From Epiperipatus broadwayi (taxonomy: Eukaryota; Onychophora; Udeonychophora; Euonychophora; Peripatidae): a stretch of DNA of 64,000 bases. This document shows, piece by piece, positions 11,371 through 21,872 of this stretch (positions within the stretch are counted from its first letter, which is position 1; each line of letters begins with the position of its first letter). The notes under the pieces are model-generated. The model saw nothing but the letters and a program-made list of their open reading frames with translations, was not told where the DNA came from and made no database searches. The stretch lies in the NCBI GenBank assembly GCA_028023455.1, contig JAQFVV010012490.1:1862001-1926000 (forward strand). The letters are read 5' to 3'. Both the position numbers and the translations under genes were made by a program.

Positions 11371-12679
11371 GATTTTTTTTTTTAATATTTTTATTATGGT
11401 AAATAGATTTTTGTAAAACTTTTTACTTCTTCATAAACAATATCAAGTGAATGTAATCTGCTCTTAGAACAAAATACCTTTAACTTCTTTTCAGACATGG
11501 ATCTGGATCTTCTATACGTTAATTGGATTTTCTCATTGCTGAGTCAGATGCAACAGAGACAAAAATCCTTTTAAGATATAATAATTTTACTAGCACTGTA
11601 TTGATTAGTTCCTAAAATATTACTATTTTGTAATAAAGATTACTATTTATTTCTCTTTTATAATATTGATTATTATTTCTTTCAAAGTTCTTATGAATAT
11701 CTATCTACAAACATAGTAATAACATAAATTAAAAATAATTTCAAAAATACTTATGTTTCCATTTTCAAGTACTCCCATTACTTTTATGCAAAATACCCTT
11801 AGTATATAGATTCAACAATAACATTTTTTTTTTTAAGTGTTATCCTTTTTCAAAATGCTGAATAATAATTTAATTAATTTTATTTTGTTCCATTTTCTTT
11901 CAACATATAATCTGAACATAATCCACAATATATTATGGCATATTTACTATTTTTTCTCTCCTTAAAATTATTATTTTTTCCCCTTCAAACAAAAAAAAAA
12001 GGAAAGAAAAAGCAAAATATATGTTGCATGTAAAGTTTTATTGTTTTTCTATTTCATTGCTAGAAAGAGAGAATATATCTTCAATCTGGAATTAAATTCA
12101 GGCTAAATAATCTTAAAAAACAAAAAAAATTAGGTTATAGACAGACTTAGGATTTTTCTAGGTAACCATCCCATAACAATCATAACTAACCATACAATAA
12201 TATTGGTCAGTAAATGGATATGTAAATAAATCATCTGGAAATTGGCAAGACTGTTGAATTATACCTTTTACTTCACTGTTTGTCTATGAGAGACATTTGG
12301 ATAGATTTTGCTTTGCATTTATCAATGTAAATCTGATTTATTTGCTTAGTATAATGATAATAGTAAATTTCACTAATGATTTTTTTATATGATGTGACCA
12401 ACTTAGATTATCCAAAAAAAATTTACCTTGTTAGATAAAGTAGTTGTGCACCTGTTTACAGATCAACAGTAGATTGGTAGTAAGATTGGTTAGATATCAG
12501 CTATTTAAAAAAAAAATCTCCACCTCATGAAACAGTTTTGATTAAATTAATCTGAGAAATTAAGTAACTTTAAGTGTACATACATACACATAGAGTTGGT
12601 CCCATAGATGAGTGAGTGAAGTGACTGTTTCAGATGCTAGATTGAAATAGGCATTAAAATGACACATTATATTGAATAT
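11371..12679. other. AT-rich spacer, no gene seen
   Basis: Homopolymer-rich sequence (several T9-T10 and A9-A11 runs). Nothing supportable beyond simple A/T tracts. Confidence 0.55.
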
Positions 12680-12779
12680 CACCATTTTCAATCATTATCG
12701 ATACAGAATAGGATGATAGTCCAAGTTTAATCCAGTTTCCCCTCGATCCATGGCTTCTCTTCTCCACATCACATCAACA
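12680..12779 (-). mobile_element. 3' scrap of the RTE-1 family
   Basis: Matches the 3' end of the RTE-1 copy at 38275-40509: CACCATTTTCAATCATTATC, then GGATGATAGTCCAAGTTTAATCC and GGCTTCTCTTCTCCACATCA. Being only the 3' end, it is an extreme 5' truncation as expected from incomplete target-primed reverse transcription. Confidence 0.7.
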
Positions 12780-13414
12780 AACTTTCTTATATAAATTTTT
12801 TACATATTTTTCTTATTCCATTCATTGCGTTGTTCAATACATTTTTTAATAAGTTTTCAACAATTTTAAAATGAGCAGTTTTTAAGGCTAGCCTCAAATA
12901 TCAAAACTAATTGGTCAGACTCTGCACATACATAAATATAAATGCACCTTTATCCTCCTTTAATAACAATATTACCCATTTAAATAAAATTAATCTTTTT
13001 AGTGAATTAAAAAAAAATCGATAAAGTTTACTACTCTATGAAATTGAATGATATAAAAACTTAAAAACTGATTATACTGAGATTATCTTCCCATCATGGA
13101 ATTAAAAGTAGAAAAATATATATAATAAACTAATGAAATTTTGATTAACTTTTTTTTAATGAATAAACAACTGTCATGATCAATTATTCAGAATTCTAAG
13201 AAATGTAATTAAATTTATACCTAGCACAAATTACAACTGCAAATTAAACTTACAGAATAATTAACATCTATACAAAATATTTTCATTAAAAAAAAAAACA
13301 ATTTAATTCATTACTTTTTCCGGCAGCTTTTGAAAACAATTATACACAAGTGATTATAATGATAACATATTCAACTACTCAATAAAACAAACCACAATCT
13401 TCCTTCATTTATTT
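12780..13414. other. AT-rich spacer, no gene seen
   Basis: Low-complexity A/T sequence between an RTE-1 scrap and a foldback. No feature supported. Confidence 0.5.
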
Positions 13415-13941
13415 AAGTGTAGAGGCTTTGAACTCAGACTTTCAAGCACCCTTCAACTATCCACACTATCTCATACAACTGATACCCACGACCACACACA
13501 TGTAGAAAAGTTTAATAATCACCAATATAAGAATTTCGTGCTAAACCAGCACTCATCAGTTGGTCCAGACTATCATCTCTCACACATATATATATAATCA
13601 ATGCTCAGTTTATATTAAGATAGCAAATCTTCATACTTTAATGGACAGGCTTCAATCCACTACAACATCCAACTTTTCAGCCAGCCATAATCTGATGATG
13701 GATTGAAGCCTGTCCACTAAAGTATGAAGACTTGCTATATTAATATAAACTGAGCATTGATTATATATATGTGTGAGAGATGATAGTCTGGACCAATTGA
13801 TGAGTGCTGGTTTAGCATGAAATACGTATATTGGTGATTATTAAACTTTTCTACATGTGTGTGGTCAAGTGTATCAGTTGTATGAGATAGTGTGGATAGT
13901 TGAAGGGTGCTTGAAAATTTGAGTTCAAATCCTCTATACTT
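13415..13941. repeat. Large foldback element, copy A (about 245-bp arms)
   Basis: Left arm 13415-13659 and right arm 13699-13941 are inverted copies around a 39-base loop. Shared arm blocks include TTCATACTTTAATGGACAGG, AGCACTCATCAGTTGGTCCA and CACATGTAGAAAAGTTTAAT. The RNA would form a hairpin of about 240 bp. The same family occurs at 36174-36725 (both arms) and 36890-37150 (one arm). A minus-strand 85-codon frame across the right arm has no recognisable domain and is treated as chance. Confidence 0.85.
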
Positions 13942-14531
13942 ACAATTAAGCTCCCAGGTTTGTGAAGAGTGCCTGGTTTCAAATACTTTCATTTATATGT
14001 GAAACTTTTGACTTTCTACTATCAATATTATTTTATTACAGTTTAGTCTGCTAACTTACTCTCCATAAGTTTTTACAACATATCAATAGTTATTAGAACT
14101 AATAGTGCATACAATCTTATCATCTTCAGTAATCAACAGTCATTAGGAATAACAAGTTAAGTACCATCATCACAAGACATAAAAAAAAAATATAAAGAGA
14201 ATGAAAAAAAAGAAAAGAATCAGAAAAGTTCTGTATATAATTAAAGTCAATATGATTTCATAAGCATTCAATTCCTTTAGTAATGGCATAAGATATTATT
14301 TATAATTGAATATTTTACCTTAATGTCAGAACACTAAAGATTAAGGGGGGGGGGATAAAGATAGATTAATCAGGATTAATTTGTAGATATTAATAATTAT
14401 TATTATGAATTAAGAAGGAGAGTTTTAGCTAAATTGACAGTAGTAGGAAAAAAGATCATATATAGGAATTTAATACATTACAATAATGAATTTAAAATAT
14501 CATCACCACATTTTTCTTTTCAAAATAGTTC
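13942..14531. other. Spacer with a G10 tract
   Basis: AT-rich sequence containing a run of ten G at 14345-14354, one of several long G tracts that stand out in this base composition. No gene seen. Confidence 0.5.
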
Positions 14532-14591
14532 ATAATTTTTCATATATGTCAATGAATACATCAAATGTCTTTCTAAAACTTTTTATATGAC

Positions 14592-14940
14592 GACAAGGCA
14601 TAACTCTCTCCATACAGTAGTGCCACCCCGTGCCAACCAAAGTAATCAATGGATGCCAGAAGGCTTGTGCATAAAATCCCTATATAGTGCCTACTCATCT
14701 AATATCCCCAGACTAGTTTCTGGCTTGTGGCCTTCATCAGTGTGGAACCTTGGATCTGAGAGCACTGCACCTAGATCTTAAGATCAAGGTACTAGATAGG
14801 GATTTTATACACAAGCCTTCTGGCATCCATTGATTACTCTGGTAGGCACAGGGTGGCACTACTGTGTGGAGAGAGTTTTGCCTTGTTTAATAACAATTAT
14901 GTGCTAGTATAAGAGATGGTGATCATGTGATGTTTAGTAG
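14592..14940 (+). mobile_element. Hairpin-family element, copy 2, with 12-bp target duplication
   Basis: Flanked by exact copies of TTTTTATATGAC (14580-14591 and 14941-14952), and the sequence joined across it restores the arm of palindrome A. The first 295 bases are a hairpin: arm ACAAGGCATAACTCTCTCCA through TGGATGCCAGAAGGCTTGTG pairs with the arm ending GGAGAGAGTTTTGCCTTGT. A 54-base tail (TTATGTGCTAGTATAAGAGA ... GATGTTTAGTAG) follows. A 12-bp duplication and an asymmetric tail fit retroposition better than a cut-and-paste transposon. No coding capacity is recognised. Confidence 0.82.
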
Positions 14941-14973
14941 TTTTTATATGACTATAATAAAAATAAAATACAT

Positions 14974-15010
14974 CCAGCATTTCGACTATTTTATGTAGTC
15001 TTTTTCAAGG
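14974..15010 (-). other. Hammerhead-like motif, left arm of palindrome A
   Basis: On the complement: CCTTGAAAAAGACTACATAA then AATAGTCGAAATGCTGG. GACTA pairs with TAGTC to make a stem II-like helix followed directly by the GAAA seen in hammerhead cores. The other core strand, expected as CUGANGA, reads CUUGAAA here, so catalysis is unlikely. Confidence 0.35.
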
Positions 15011-15187
15011 AACACTAAAAAATAAAATACAAATACATAATAAATATCACATATTCCAAACAAATGCAAAAATATTAAAGGTAATAGAAAAAGGTGTTGA
15101 AGTAAAGAGAACTAGTATTTTTTAATATTTTTGCATTTATTTAGAATATATGATATTTATTATTATATTTTTTTATTTTTTGGTGTT

Positions 15188-15224
15188 TCTTAAAAAAGAC
15201 TATATAAAATAGTCGAAATGCTGG
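15188..15224 (+). other. Hammerhead-like motif, right arm of palindrome A
   Basis: TCTTAAAAAAGACTATATAA then AATAGTCGAAATGCTGG. Same stem and GAAA as in the left arm, pointing outward. The CUGANGA strand is more degraded (CUUAAAA). Confidence 0.35.
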
Positions 15225-15734
15225 ATGTATTTTATTTTTATTATAGTCATAGAAAAAAAAGTTTTAAAAAGAAGTTTGATGTATTCATTGACATATATTA
15301 TAATAGAAAGTTCTATATTGCTTCATGTTTAATTGGTGAGGTCACTTGTTATCTACATTAATTACAGTTTTTATATAGAAAACAGTGTCAGAAATCTTTT
15401 TTTTTTATTACAAACATACCTACAGTTTTTATATTTTAATACTTTTTATTTTTTCAATTAAACATTCAACAATAACACAATATTTGTACTTCATTGAATC
15501 TTTAATAAAAAGTAAAACTAATTTCATTATATAATAACAAAAACAGGCATTAAAAAAGAAAATCCCATTCATTAGTTCTAATCGGTTAATTAGCTGTCAA
15601 TATATGTTGCAAAACTAAGGGGGAAAAACACATAACAGGATTGCCTTGATGAAATAAACTATAAAAAAAATATTGGTAATGGAAGGTCAAAAATTGTTTT
15701 ATAAGTAAATGAAAAAACAGTATGCAATGTGATG

Positions 15735-15810
15735 TACTGTGACTTCATATTTGGAATCAGGAATCTTTCAGCTACTATGCTCAGAGAAACCTGTTAGCCA
15801 CTTTACCATC
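15735..15810 (-). mobile_element. tRNA-like SINE fragment
   Basis: The complement reads GGTAAAGTGGCTAACAGGTT, then TCTCTGAGCATAGTAGCTGA and AAGATTCCTGATTCCAAATA, with spacing like an A box and B box of a tRNA-derived SINE. It abuts the 3' side of a LINE fragment on the same strand. Sequence is too diverged to name a tRNA. Confidence 0.35.
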
Positions 15811-15819
15811 CCTTTCCAT

Positions 15820-16535
15820 TCCCCACTTTAAGTTTACACTATATTCTTCTCTATCCTGCTCCATCCCATTTCCACAACATATCTTTGTCAACTCCATGGC
15901 CTTTATATCTAAATCCCTCTTATCTTTTTCTAATCCCAGCATAAAAATCATGAACCTACTATCTGTATAATCATTTTTTTTTTTATTTATTCTTTCACAA
16001 CTTCATCATTTGTACCCTTTCTGCTTGCAAGAATTTACATTCAATTAACAAATGCCTAATATTTTCTATGCCTTCCTCACACAACTTGCATACTAAATCA
16101 CCACATTTTTCCATTTATGTCTACATTCTCTTGTTGCTAAAGATCCTGTTAGAGCCTTAAACAGTAAACTATTTTCCTTGCTATTGTCATAAATTAACTC
16201 ACACCCAATATTCTGTTTACTTCTATATATATTTAAACTCTTTTTATTCTCCATACTAGTTCTCCAACTCTCTATTTTTTATTAATGCATCTATCCCATT
16301 TGTTGCCACTATAATACTTAACAATTTTCCTAACACAATCATCCCATTTTTTGTATAAATATACTGACATAAATTCTTTATCCAAATCTTCTGCATAATG
16401 TACTACCTTTCTCACCCATTTTGTTGCCTGCCCTTCACTCATAACCTAATTAAATACTATTTTTGATATTCTTTTATTATTCATAAATTGTAATCTACTG
16501 AACATTTTCATTTTGCTTTTTACATCTCTCAATAG
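15820..16535 (-). pseudogene. LINE ORF2 C-terminal fragment with zinc motif
   Basis: On the complement an uninterrupted 54-codon stretch (about 16442-16283) includes ATKWVRKVVHYAED and LYKKWDDCVRKIVKYYSGNK. After frame breaks comes DLVCKLCEEGIENIRHLLIE with the next Cys (complement of about 16098-16036). That is a C-X2-C-X8-H-X4-C motif, which is found at the C-terminus of ORF2 in several APE-type LINE clades. The same spacing occurs in the LINE at 29.2-34.4 kb (CQICKRQEESFNHIIYSC). The RT core is missing and several frameshifts are present, so this is a dead 5'-truncated copy. Clade not assignable. Confidence 0.65.
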
Positions 16536-16539
16536 CAAA

Positions 16540-16740
16540 CTCTCCATACAGTAGTACAACCCAGTACAAGCCATAGTAATCAATGGATGCTAAAAGTACT
16601 TAAAATCTCTATGCACAAACTTTTTAACATCCATTGATTACTAAGGCTTCTGGGTAGCACTACAGTATAGAGAGATTGTTATTGTTTGAACAGCTTGTGT
16701 AAGCATAGGTAATATAGATTCTGTGATGTTTTAGTGGTTT
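16540..16740. repeat. Hairpin-family element, copy 3 (short form)
   Basis: Left arm ACTCTCCATACAGTAGTACA and AATCAATGGATGCTAAAAGT; right arm CATCCATTGATTACTAAGGC and TAGCACTACAGTATAGAGAG. The tail CTTGTGTAAGCATAGGTAAT then GTGATGTTTTAGTGGTTT matches the tails of copies 1 and 2. The central block of the longer copies is missing, so the arms nearly touch. Confidence 0.75.
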
Positions 16741-17545
16741 AAATGAAAGAACATCGAAATTTGTAATTTTGTTATTATGTATTTATTTTTATTGGAGAAT
16801 TGTATATGTTATCATTATAATTGTTTTTTAAGACTTCAGAGAGAAGTAATGAATCCAACTGTCTTATTCTCTATTCAGAAAACTAATAGAAGACTAACTC
16901 AAATGTTTTAATTACTTTGCCATTGTACAAGCATTTCACTAATATAAATTTTATAAGAAAAGTAATGATAAATAACATCCTTGGTTCAATTTTTTCATAT
17001 TTGTAACTGCTTCAAACAATGGTTAGTAATTTTAACTTTTAGTTATAAATACTCATTTTTTAGTCAACATGGAATAGTTATGACTATGAATTGGCTATCA
17101 AAAAAAAATCTAACTTGAAAAAGTGATACCATTTCAGATATGAATCCTAGACTTTTACAAAGAAGAATAAATCATGAACCATTATACCAAGAAGACATTA
17201 TATAGGCAAAATTATGCTTATTTTGATAAAAACATGTGCTTCACTTTGTTCTTAGTCAAAAGACTGTGAAGTTTAAACATATTTAATACATTTCAAAATG
17301 GAAATACAAACAAAATCAAATGCATTGTCCTAAAGTAATTGATTGACTTTTAAAAAATGTTCAAAAAAACAAAATCAGTGATTGTTACTGGCATGTGAAA
17401 TATTACTGCATCAATTCCCAAAGAAAATTAAAAAAAAAAGATGAGTAGAAATAAAAGGAACTAGGCCTAGCCAATCAAGACAAAACTGTTATACGATAAC
17501 ACACTGACACTTGAGTATCATTTGATATCATAACTAATTAATAGC
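16741..17545. other. AT-rich spacer, no gene seen
   Basis: About 0.8 kb of A/T-rich sequence with no supportable feature. Confidence 0.5.
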
Positions 17546-17640
17546 TTGCCTGGTTTAGTGCTGTGGAAAAGTGGCAGACTTCAGAGCTCAAGATTCATGG
17601 ATCACAGCCAGCCCTACCACTTATACTTATCGACTCTTGG
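17546..17640 (+). mobile_element. Degenerate tRNA-derived SINE piece
   Basis: GCTGTGGAAAAGTGGCAGAC, GAGCTCAAGATTCATGG and CAGCCAGCCCTACCACTT align with the piece at 11137 (GTGGTAGAGTGGCAGGC, CTCAAGGTTCTTG, GGCCAGCTCTATCCCTT). Shared order supports a common SINE family. Ends not defined. Confidence 0.45.
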
Positions 17641-20600
17641 ACAGTAAAATCATTCAATTATTATAATTATGGGCAACTAAACATACTATTAAAAAAGTAA
17701 CAAAACTATTTATGTTACATAATGGATTGTGATAAATAATATAATCAAAAAGATTTTTTAAAAAAAAAACCAATCCTACAGATAGTATTAAGGAAATATC
17801 TTGCTATCAATATTTTAAAACACTTCAATAGTTTTTTTCAAATATTTTTTCAAAAACAACAGCTCTCAGAAGGTATGATAAATTATTCTACTATGCAAAA
17901 CAAATACCTCTTCAGCATATCTGCATACAAAAAAAATGAAGAAAAAAGACTTGACTAGTTAGATTAAATAAATGCAAGGATGTGGATTTTAATTATTACT
18001 TTTCATTTTTGCTTTTATCTTTAAGCTAAAAATAATTATACATCCATTTATTAATTAATAATTTTGAAGGTTTATTAAGATAGCTATGGATTTACTATTT
18101 GATAAAAATAAAAAAAATACCAAGCTGGCTTGAAAATCCTCATATCCAAAAAGTTTTCAAGTTCCACTTGAATTCAAATTCCATAAATCCAAGAACAATG
18201 TTAACAATGAATATGTCTTTTAGAGGATCAATCAATACATAATGATAAAAAAAATTAAGTAATTGAACATTATTAAGTCAATAATTAAAATTAAGTTGCT
18301 TTTGTTTTAAAAAAGTTTGGTTCCTAAATAAAACATTAAAATGATTTTTCAATTTTACATCAAACATCTGCATTAAGTGCAGACACCCAACCTATTATTT
18401 TGTTAATAATGAATCGTAATCATATATGATTTATGATTTTTACAAGAATTATACTGAAAATAAATAACAAATCTCTTTAAAAAGAGAAGTACTATATTGA
18501 TTATAATCCAATGATAAAAATCCAATTTTTAATCTGCTTTGATTGTAATCTAATGATAAAATCCAATACTTAATGTAAATTTCTAGACCAGGTTATGTTT
18601 TGAAAGTAAATGGTAATAATTGCTTTCTGTTTTCCTTATTATAAATGCAAAAGAAATTACAAAAAACAAAAACAAAATCTTTTGCATACTATAAAATCAA
18701 TCGGGAAAATGTTTCAAAACAGAATAATGTGAAATATTTTATAAAAATAACAAAGTAAGTGAACAAAAAAAATATTTAAAAACAGATACTGTAAATTCAT
18801 CAGTAACAAAAAATCCATCAAATCAAAGATGCATCACTGCTAACACTGAGTATGTTACAATGAAAATTCTTGAAAAAATCTTAGATGTACATTCATATTC
18901 CAAATCTCAGCAACATGAACAAATCCAAATTGAATTTTGTGTTTATTAGCTGCTAAAATTTAAATATGAGTCTCGGTTGCTTCCAAATCATTAACATTAA
19001 GTTTTTTACTAAGAAATTAAAAACAGGACCTTTTTCTTTTTAATATCATTGTCATTTTAATTTTGGAGCATTCTAATCTACCATCTTTCCAACAATATGC
19101 ATCTCTAAATGCTCATGTAATAATAAATTATTTTACATTCTGACTTGTAACTATAAAATAATTCAAAATATACCATTAGTTTAAGTATAGATCTATATAA
19201 TTTCTTTTATAGTATTTTTTTTTAAGCATAACTGAAGTATTAATTATAATCAGTTCTTATATTCTGCAAACTTCAATATCACTATTTTTAATATCCGTAA
19301 GTCAGAGTTTAATTTTCCTCTTAATATTTATGATAAAGTCTCAACAAGAAAAAAAAAAGTATTTTATTTTATATAATATATCAACAATACCTAAAACCTT
19401 TTTTTCTTTGAATTTCTAAAACTAATGTTAAGTATAAGAATTGATATTATGGGCAAAGTACTGTGGTAAGTAGTTTTAATATCACAATTCTCGTTGAGTG
19501 AAGAATTTGAAATTCCAGTAATTTATTTTCATTTGATGACTTATCTTTATAAAAAAAAAAAAAAAAAACAGTTTCAGTAAAAATTATTAAATAAAAATAC
19601 ATATATAATGAATATATTTCATTTTTAGAAAATAAATCATTGTATTGATTAACTACACACCAAAATTATAATTTGACTTACTTTGATTTAAAAATAAAAG
19701 TTTAATTAATAAAACATTAAATAATTTTTAAAAACGTATAATAAATAATATTAATATTTTAAAAAAAATATGAAGTAAGAAATGTGTTCACTCTCTGATA
19801 AAGTTTACTTTAGTCATTAAAAAAAAAACTTCAGATGAAAGATGTTTAAATTCATTTTTGAATAAGTGACATAATTTCTTTTAAAAATATTGATTTCGGA
19901 TTATATTTTTTTCTTGTAATTATAAATCTAATTTTAAAAATTACATAATATTCTTGTTATTTAAAATTAAAAGACAAATATAATATTTTAGTTATAATGA
20001 AGCAATGCATTTAACTTCAGTTTTTTTTTTTTAAATTGTTAAAATAATAAATTCTGATGCTTTAAATAAGTCTCTAATTGTGAAAATAACAGGTGATTAA
20101 AGTGAGAAATTGGGGGAAGGGTGCATGTGTCTGAAAATAAATTTCTGTTATGAATTTAATAACATATATAAATTTGAATAACAATATATATGTATATGGT
20201 GCACAAAAATAAATATTTAAAGTAGGTGTTTAACAATAATAATAAAACTATAGTAACAGATAGTTGAATAGTAATGTTGAAAAATTAATTGCAAAAATTA
20301 AAATAAGAAATTTAGCAACTATAAAATTCTGTGAAGCTAATGTGACAAAACAGTTTTTAACAATGGTTTATATTTCATTTATAGTTTATATGCAAAAAAA
20401 CATGACTTTTGTAAAAAAAAAAAAAAAAGTAAAAGATTTATTTTATCAACAACAAAGATATTAGATCAAAATAAATTTCAAAATTATGTTTTTAGATCTC
20501 ATAAAATAAAGATAATCAACTGATAATGGAACTTAAATATGAAGTATTTATAATAAAATTTCAAATAAAAGTTGAAAAAAATAAAAGTAAAGGTTCCATG

Positions 20601-21359
20601 CTGATGATAATAATATTTTTTTGCTTGATCACAGTAATCACTGATATAGATCTCTTTATCTTGTTTTTTAGCAGATCATTAAACATATATATATAAGAAA
20701 AATTATTTTCACAAAATACGATTTCATCATATGAGTAAAAATAATTTTACATGCAAAATAGGGAGATGATCTACAAATAGTTGTAAAATGGAAACCTACA
20801 TAGAACATTGAGACAATATAAAGCATCTAATAAAATCAAGTTGTAAAAAAAGAACAATGACCATAATGATTCTGAATTAAACAATTTTTTTAATTATTAA
20901 AAAATGTGAGAAACAAAAAATAATCATCAATTTTTTTATATTATATAAAGTAACATTTGTTGAATTTAAATACAAGTATATATATATATTTTCATATGTC
21001 ATAGCATATTTATATATATAATAATGATAAACATATATATATAGTAGTAATTGGTTCCCACTATGAATTCTAAAATACATGATTTTTTTTAAAAAATAAT
21101 AAAAAATTTAATAATTGTATATAGTTGCCATCATATATCTAATTTTAAAAATAAAACTACTGTGTCAATTTTATTTTCACTCATAATTTTATTTATTTTT
21201 CCTTCTCAAGTTTTTTCTTTTCTTTTACTTATTTAGAAGATTGATAAACTTAACATTTTCTTTTATTTGTATTTAAATGTATAAAGTTGTTTTAAGTAAA
21301 ACGAAAAAGATAATTAAATTAATACATTAAATCATTATTTGTAGTTATTCTAGTTATAT
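17641..21359. other. AT-rich spacer, no gene seen
   Basis: Nearly 3.7 kb dominated by A/T words, with A17-A18 near 19550-19568 and other homopolymers. Around 18493-18568 the words GATTATAATCCAATGATAAA and GATTGTAATCTAATGATAAA form a small diverged direct repeat. Open frames are short and low complexity. Confidence 0.55.
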
Positions 21360-21378
21360 AACATTAGTAATGAAGTGT

Positions 21379-21469
21379 CAAGCATTGGTGGCCTAGAGGT
21401 TAGCATAGCTGCCTTTCAAGCAGCTGGCCCGGGTTCACTGCCTGTTCAACGCTTTGACATATAAAAAGA
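21379..21469 (+). pseudogene. tRNA-Glu(UUC)-like retroposon with target duplication
   Basis: The core folds as a tRNA: acceptor strand 21382-21388 pairs with 21446-21452 with one mismatch; the anticodon stem GCTGC/GCAGC (21408-21412 and 21420-21424) is perfect with a 7-base loop CTTTCAA giving anticodon TTC (Glu); the T arm has GGTTCACTGCC in place of the B-box GGTTCGANNCC. The D stem has two mismatches. No run of T for Pol III termination follows. It is flanked by AACATTAGTAATGAAGTGT (21360-21378) and AACATTAATAATGAAGTTT (21470-21488), an imperfect 19-bp target duplication, so it arrived by retroposition. It is a tRNA retropseudogene or a minimal SINE, not a working tRNA gene. Confidence 0.7.
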
Positions 21470-21541
21470 AACATTAATAATGAAGTTTGTGTGACTATTT
21501 ATGTTATCAAATAAAAAAGATGTTTTATTAAAATTTAATAA

Positions 21542-21853
21542 ATTTATATAATAAAAAAAGTTTCATTTAAGTATTATTTGAACATAATGATATATTCTAA
21601 AGCATGTAAAATTATATGTGTATGGATATCAGGACATAATGATAGATTTTACATCACTGTAGTTTCTACAACACAAATATTTGAAGGATACTATGGAAAT
21701 TCTGATGTCAAGAGAAGAATTTGCAGAGAGAACCTTCAAAGACAACTTTACTTATTTCTTAATGAACTTAAGACAGATAAATTGATTTTGTTACCAGAAA
21801 ATTTAAAAAACATAAATAGAATGATAGAATCTATAATCAAGATGACTTGCTAA
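21542..21853 (+). CDS. Unrecognised open frame ending in poly(A)
   Basis: A 104-codon stretch is open between the stop at 21539-21541 and TAA at 21851-21853; the first ATG is at 21587 (89 codons). Unlike the low-complexity frames around it, it has a protein-like mixture, for example ICVWISGHNDRFYITVVSTT, then QIFEGYYGNSDVKRRICREN, and an amphipathic-looking LQRQLYLFLNELKTDKLIL. About 20 A residues begin at the stop codon itself. Possible readings: last exon or retroposed cDNA of an unknown gene, or chance. No family is recognised with confidence; a weak similarity in spacing to the XRCC4-type head domain is discussed as a finding. Confidence 0.3.
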   Translation: MYIIKKVSFKYYLNIMIYSKACKIICVWISGHNDRFYITVVSTTQIFEGYYGNSDVKRRICRENLQRQLYLFLNELKTDKLILLPENLKNINRMIESIIKMTC

Positions 21854-21872
21854 AAAAAAAAAAAAAAAAAAG

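Larger units (their letters stand above)
14532..15305. repeat. Palindromic element A with hammerhead-like motifs, interrupted by an insertion
   Basis: Without the insertion at 14592-14940 (plus one copy of its duplicated target), the left side (ATATGTCAATGAATACATCA ... CTATAATAAAAATAAAATAC ... CCAGCATTTCGACTATTTTA) is the inverted copy of the right side (ending TTTGATGTATTCATTGACAT). The arms are about 200 bp. Each arm carries CTTRAAAAAGACTAYATAAA followed by ATAGTCGAAATGCTGG reading outward. The same design is at 57458-57939. The paired stem followed by GAAA resembles the hammerhead ribozyme core known from Penelope-like retroelement terminal repeats, but key core bases differ. Confidence 0.7.

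Noticed and set aside
13735-13992. 85-codon minus-strand frame, with similar frames at 36134-36384 and 36980-37252
   Set aside because: They fall in the arms of the foldback family; similarity among them reflects the shared repeat, not a gene family.
14592-14940. Typical cut-and-paste MITE
   Set aside because: The 12-bp duplication and the asymmetric tail do not fit a simple MITE with short fixed-length duplication.
21379-21469. Functional tRNA-Glu gene
   Set aside because: D-stem mismatches, altered B box, no T-run terminator and flanking target duplications indicate a retroposed pseudogene.
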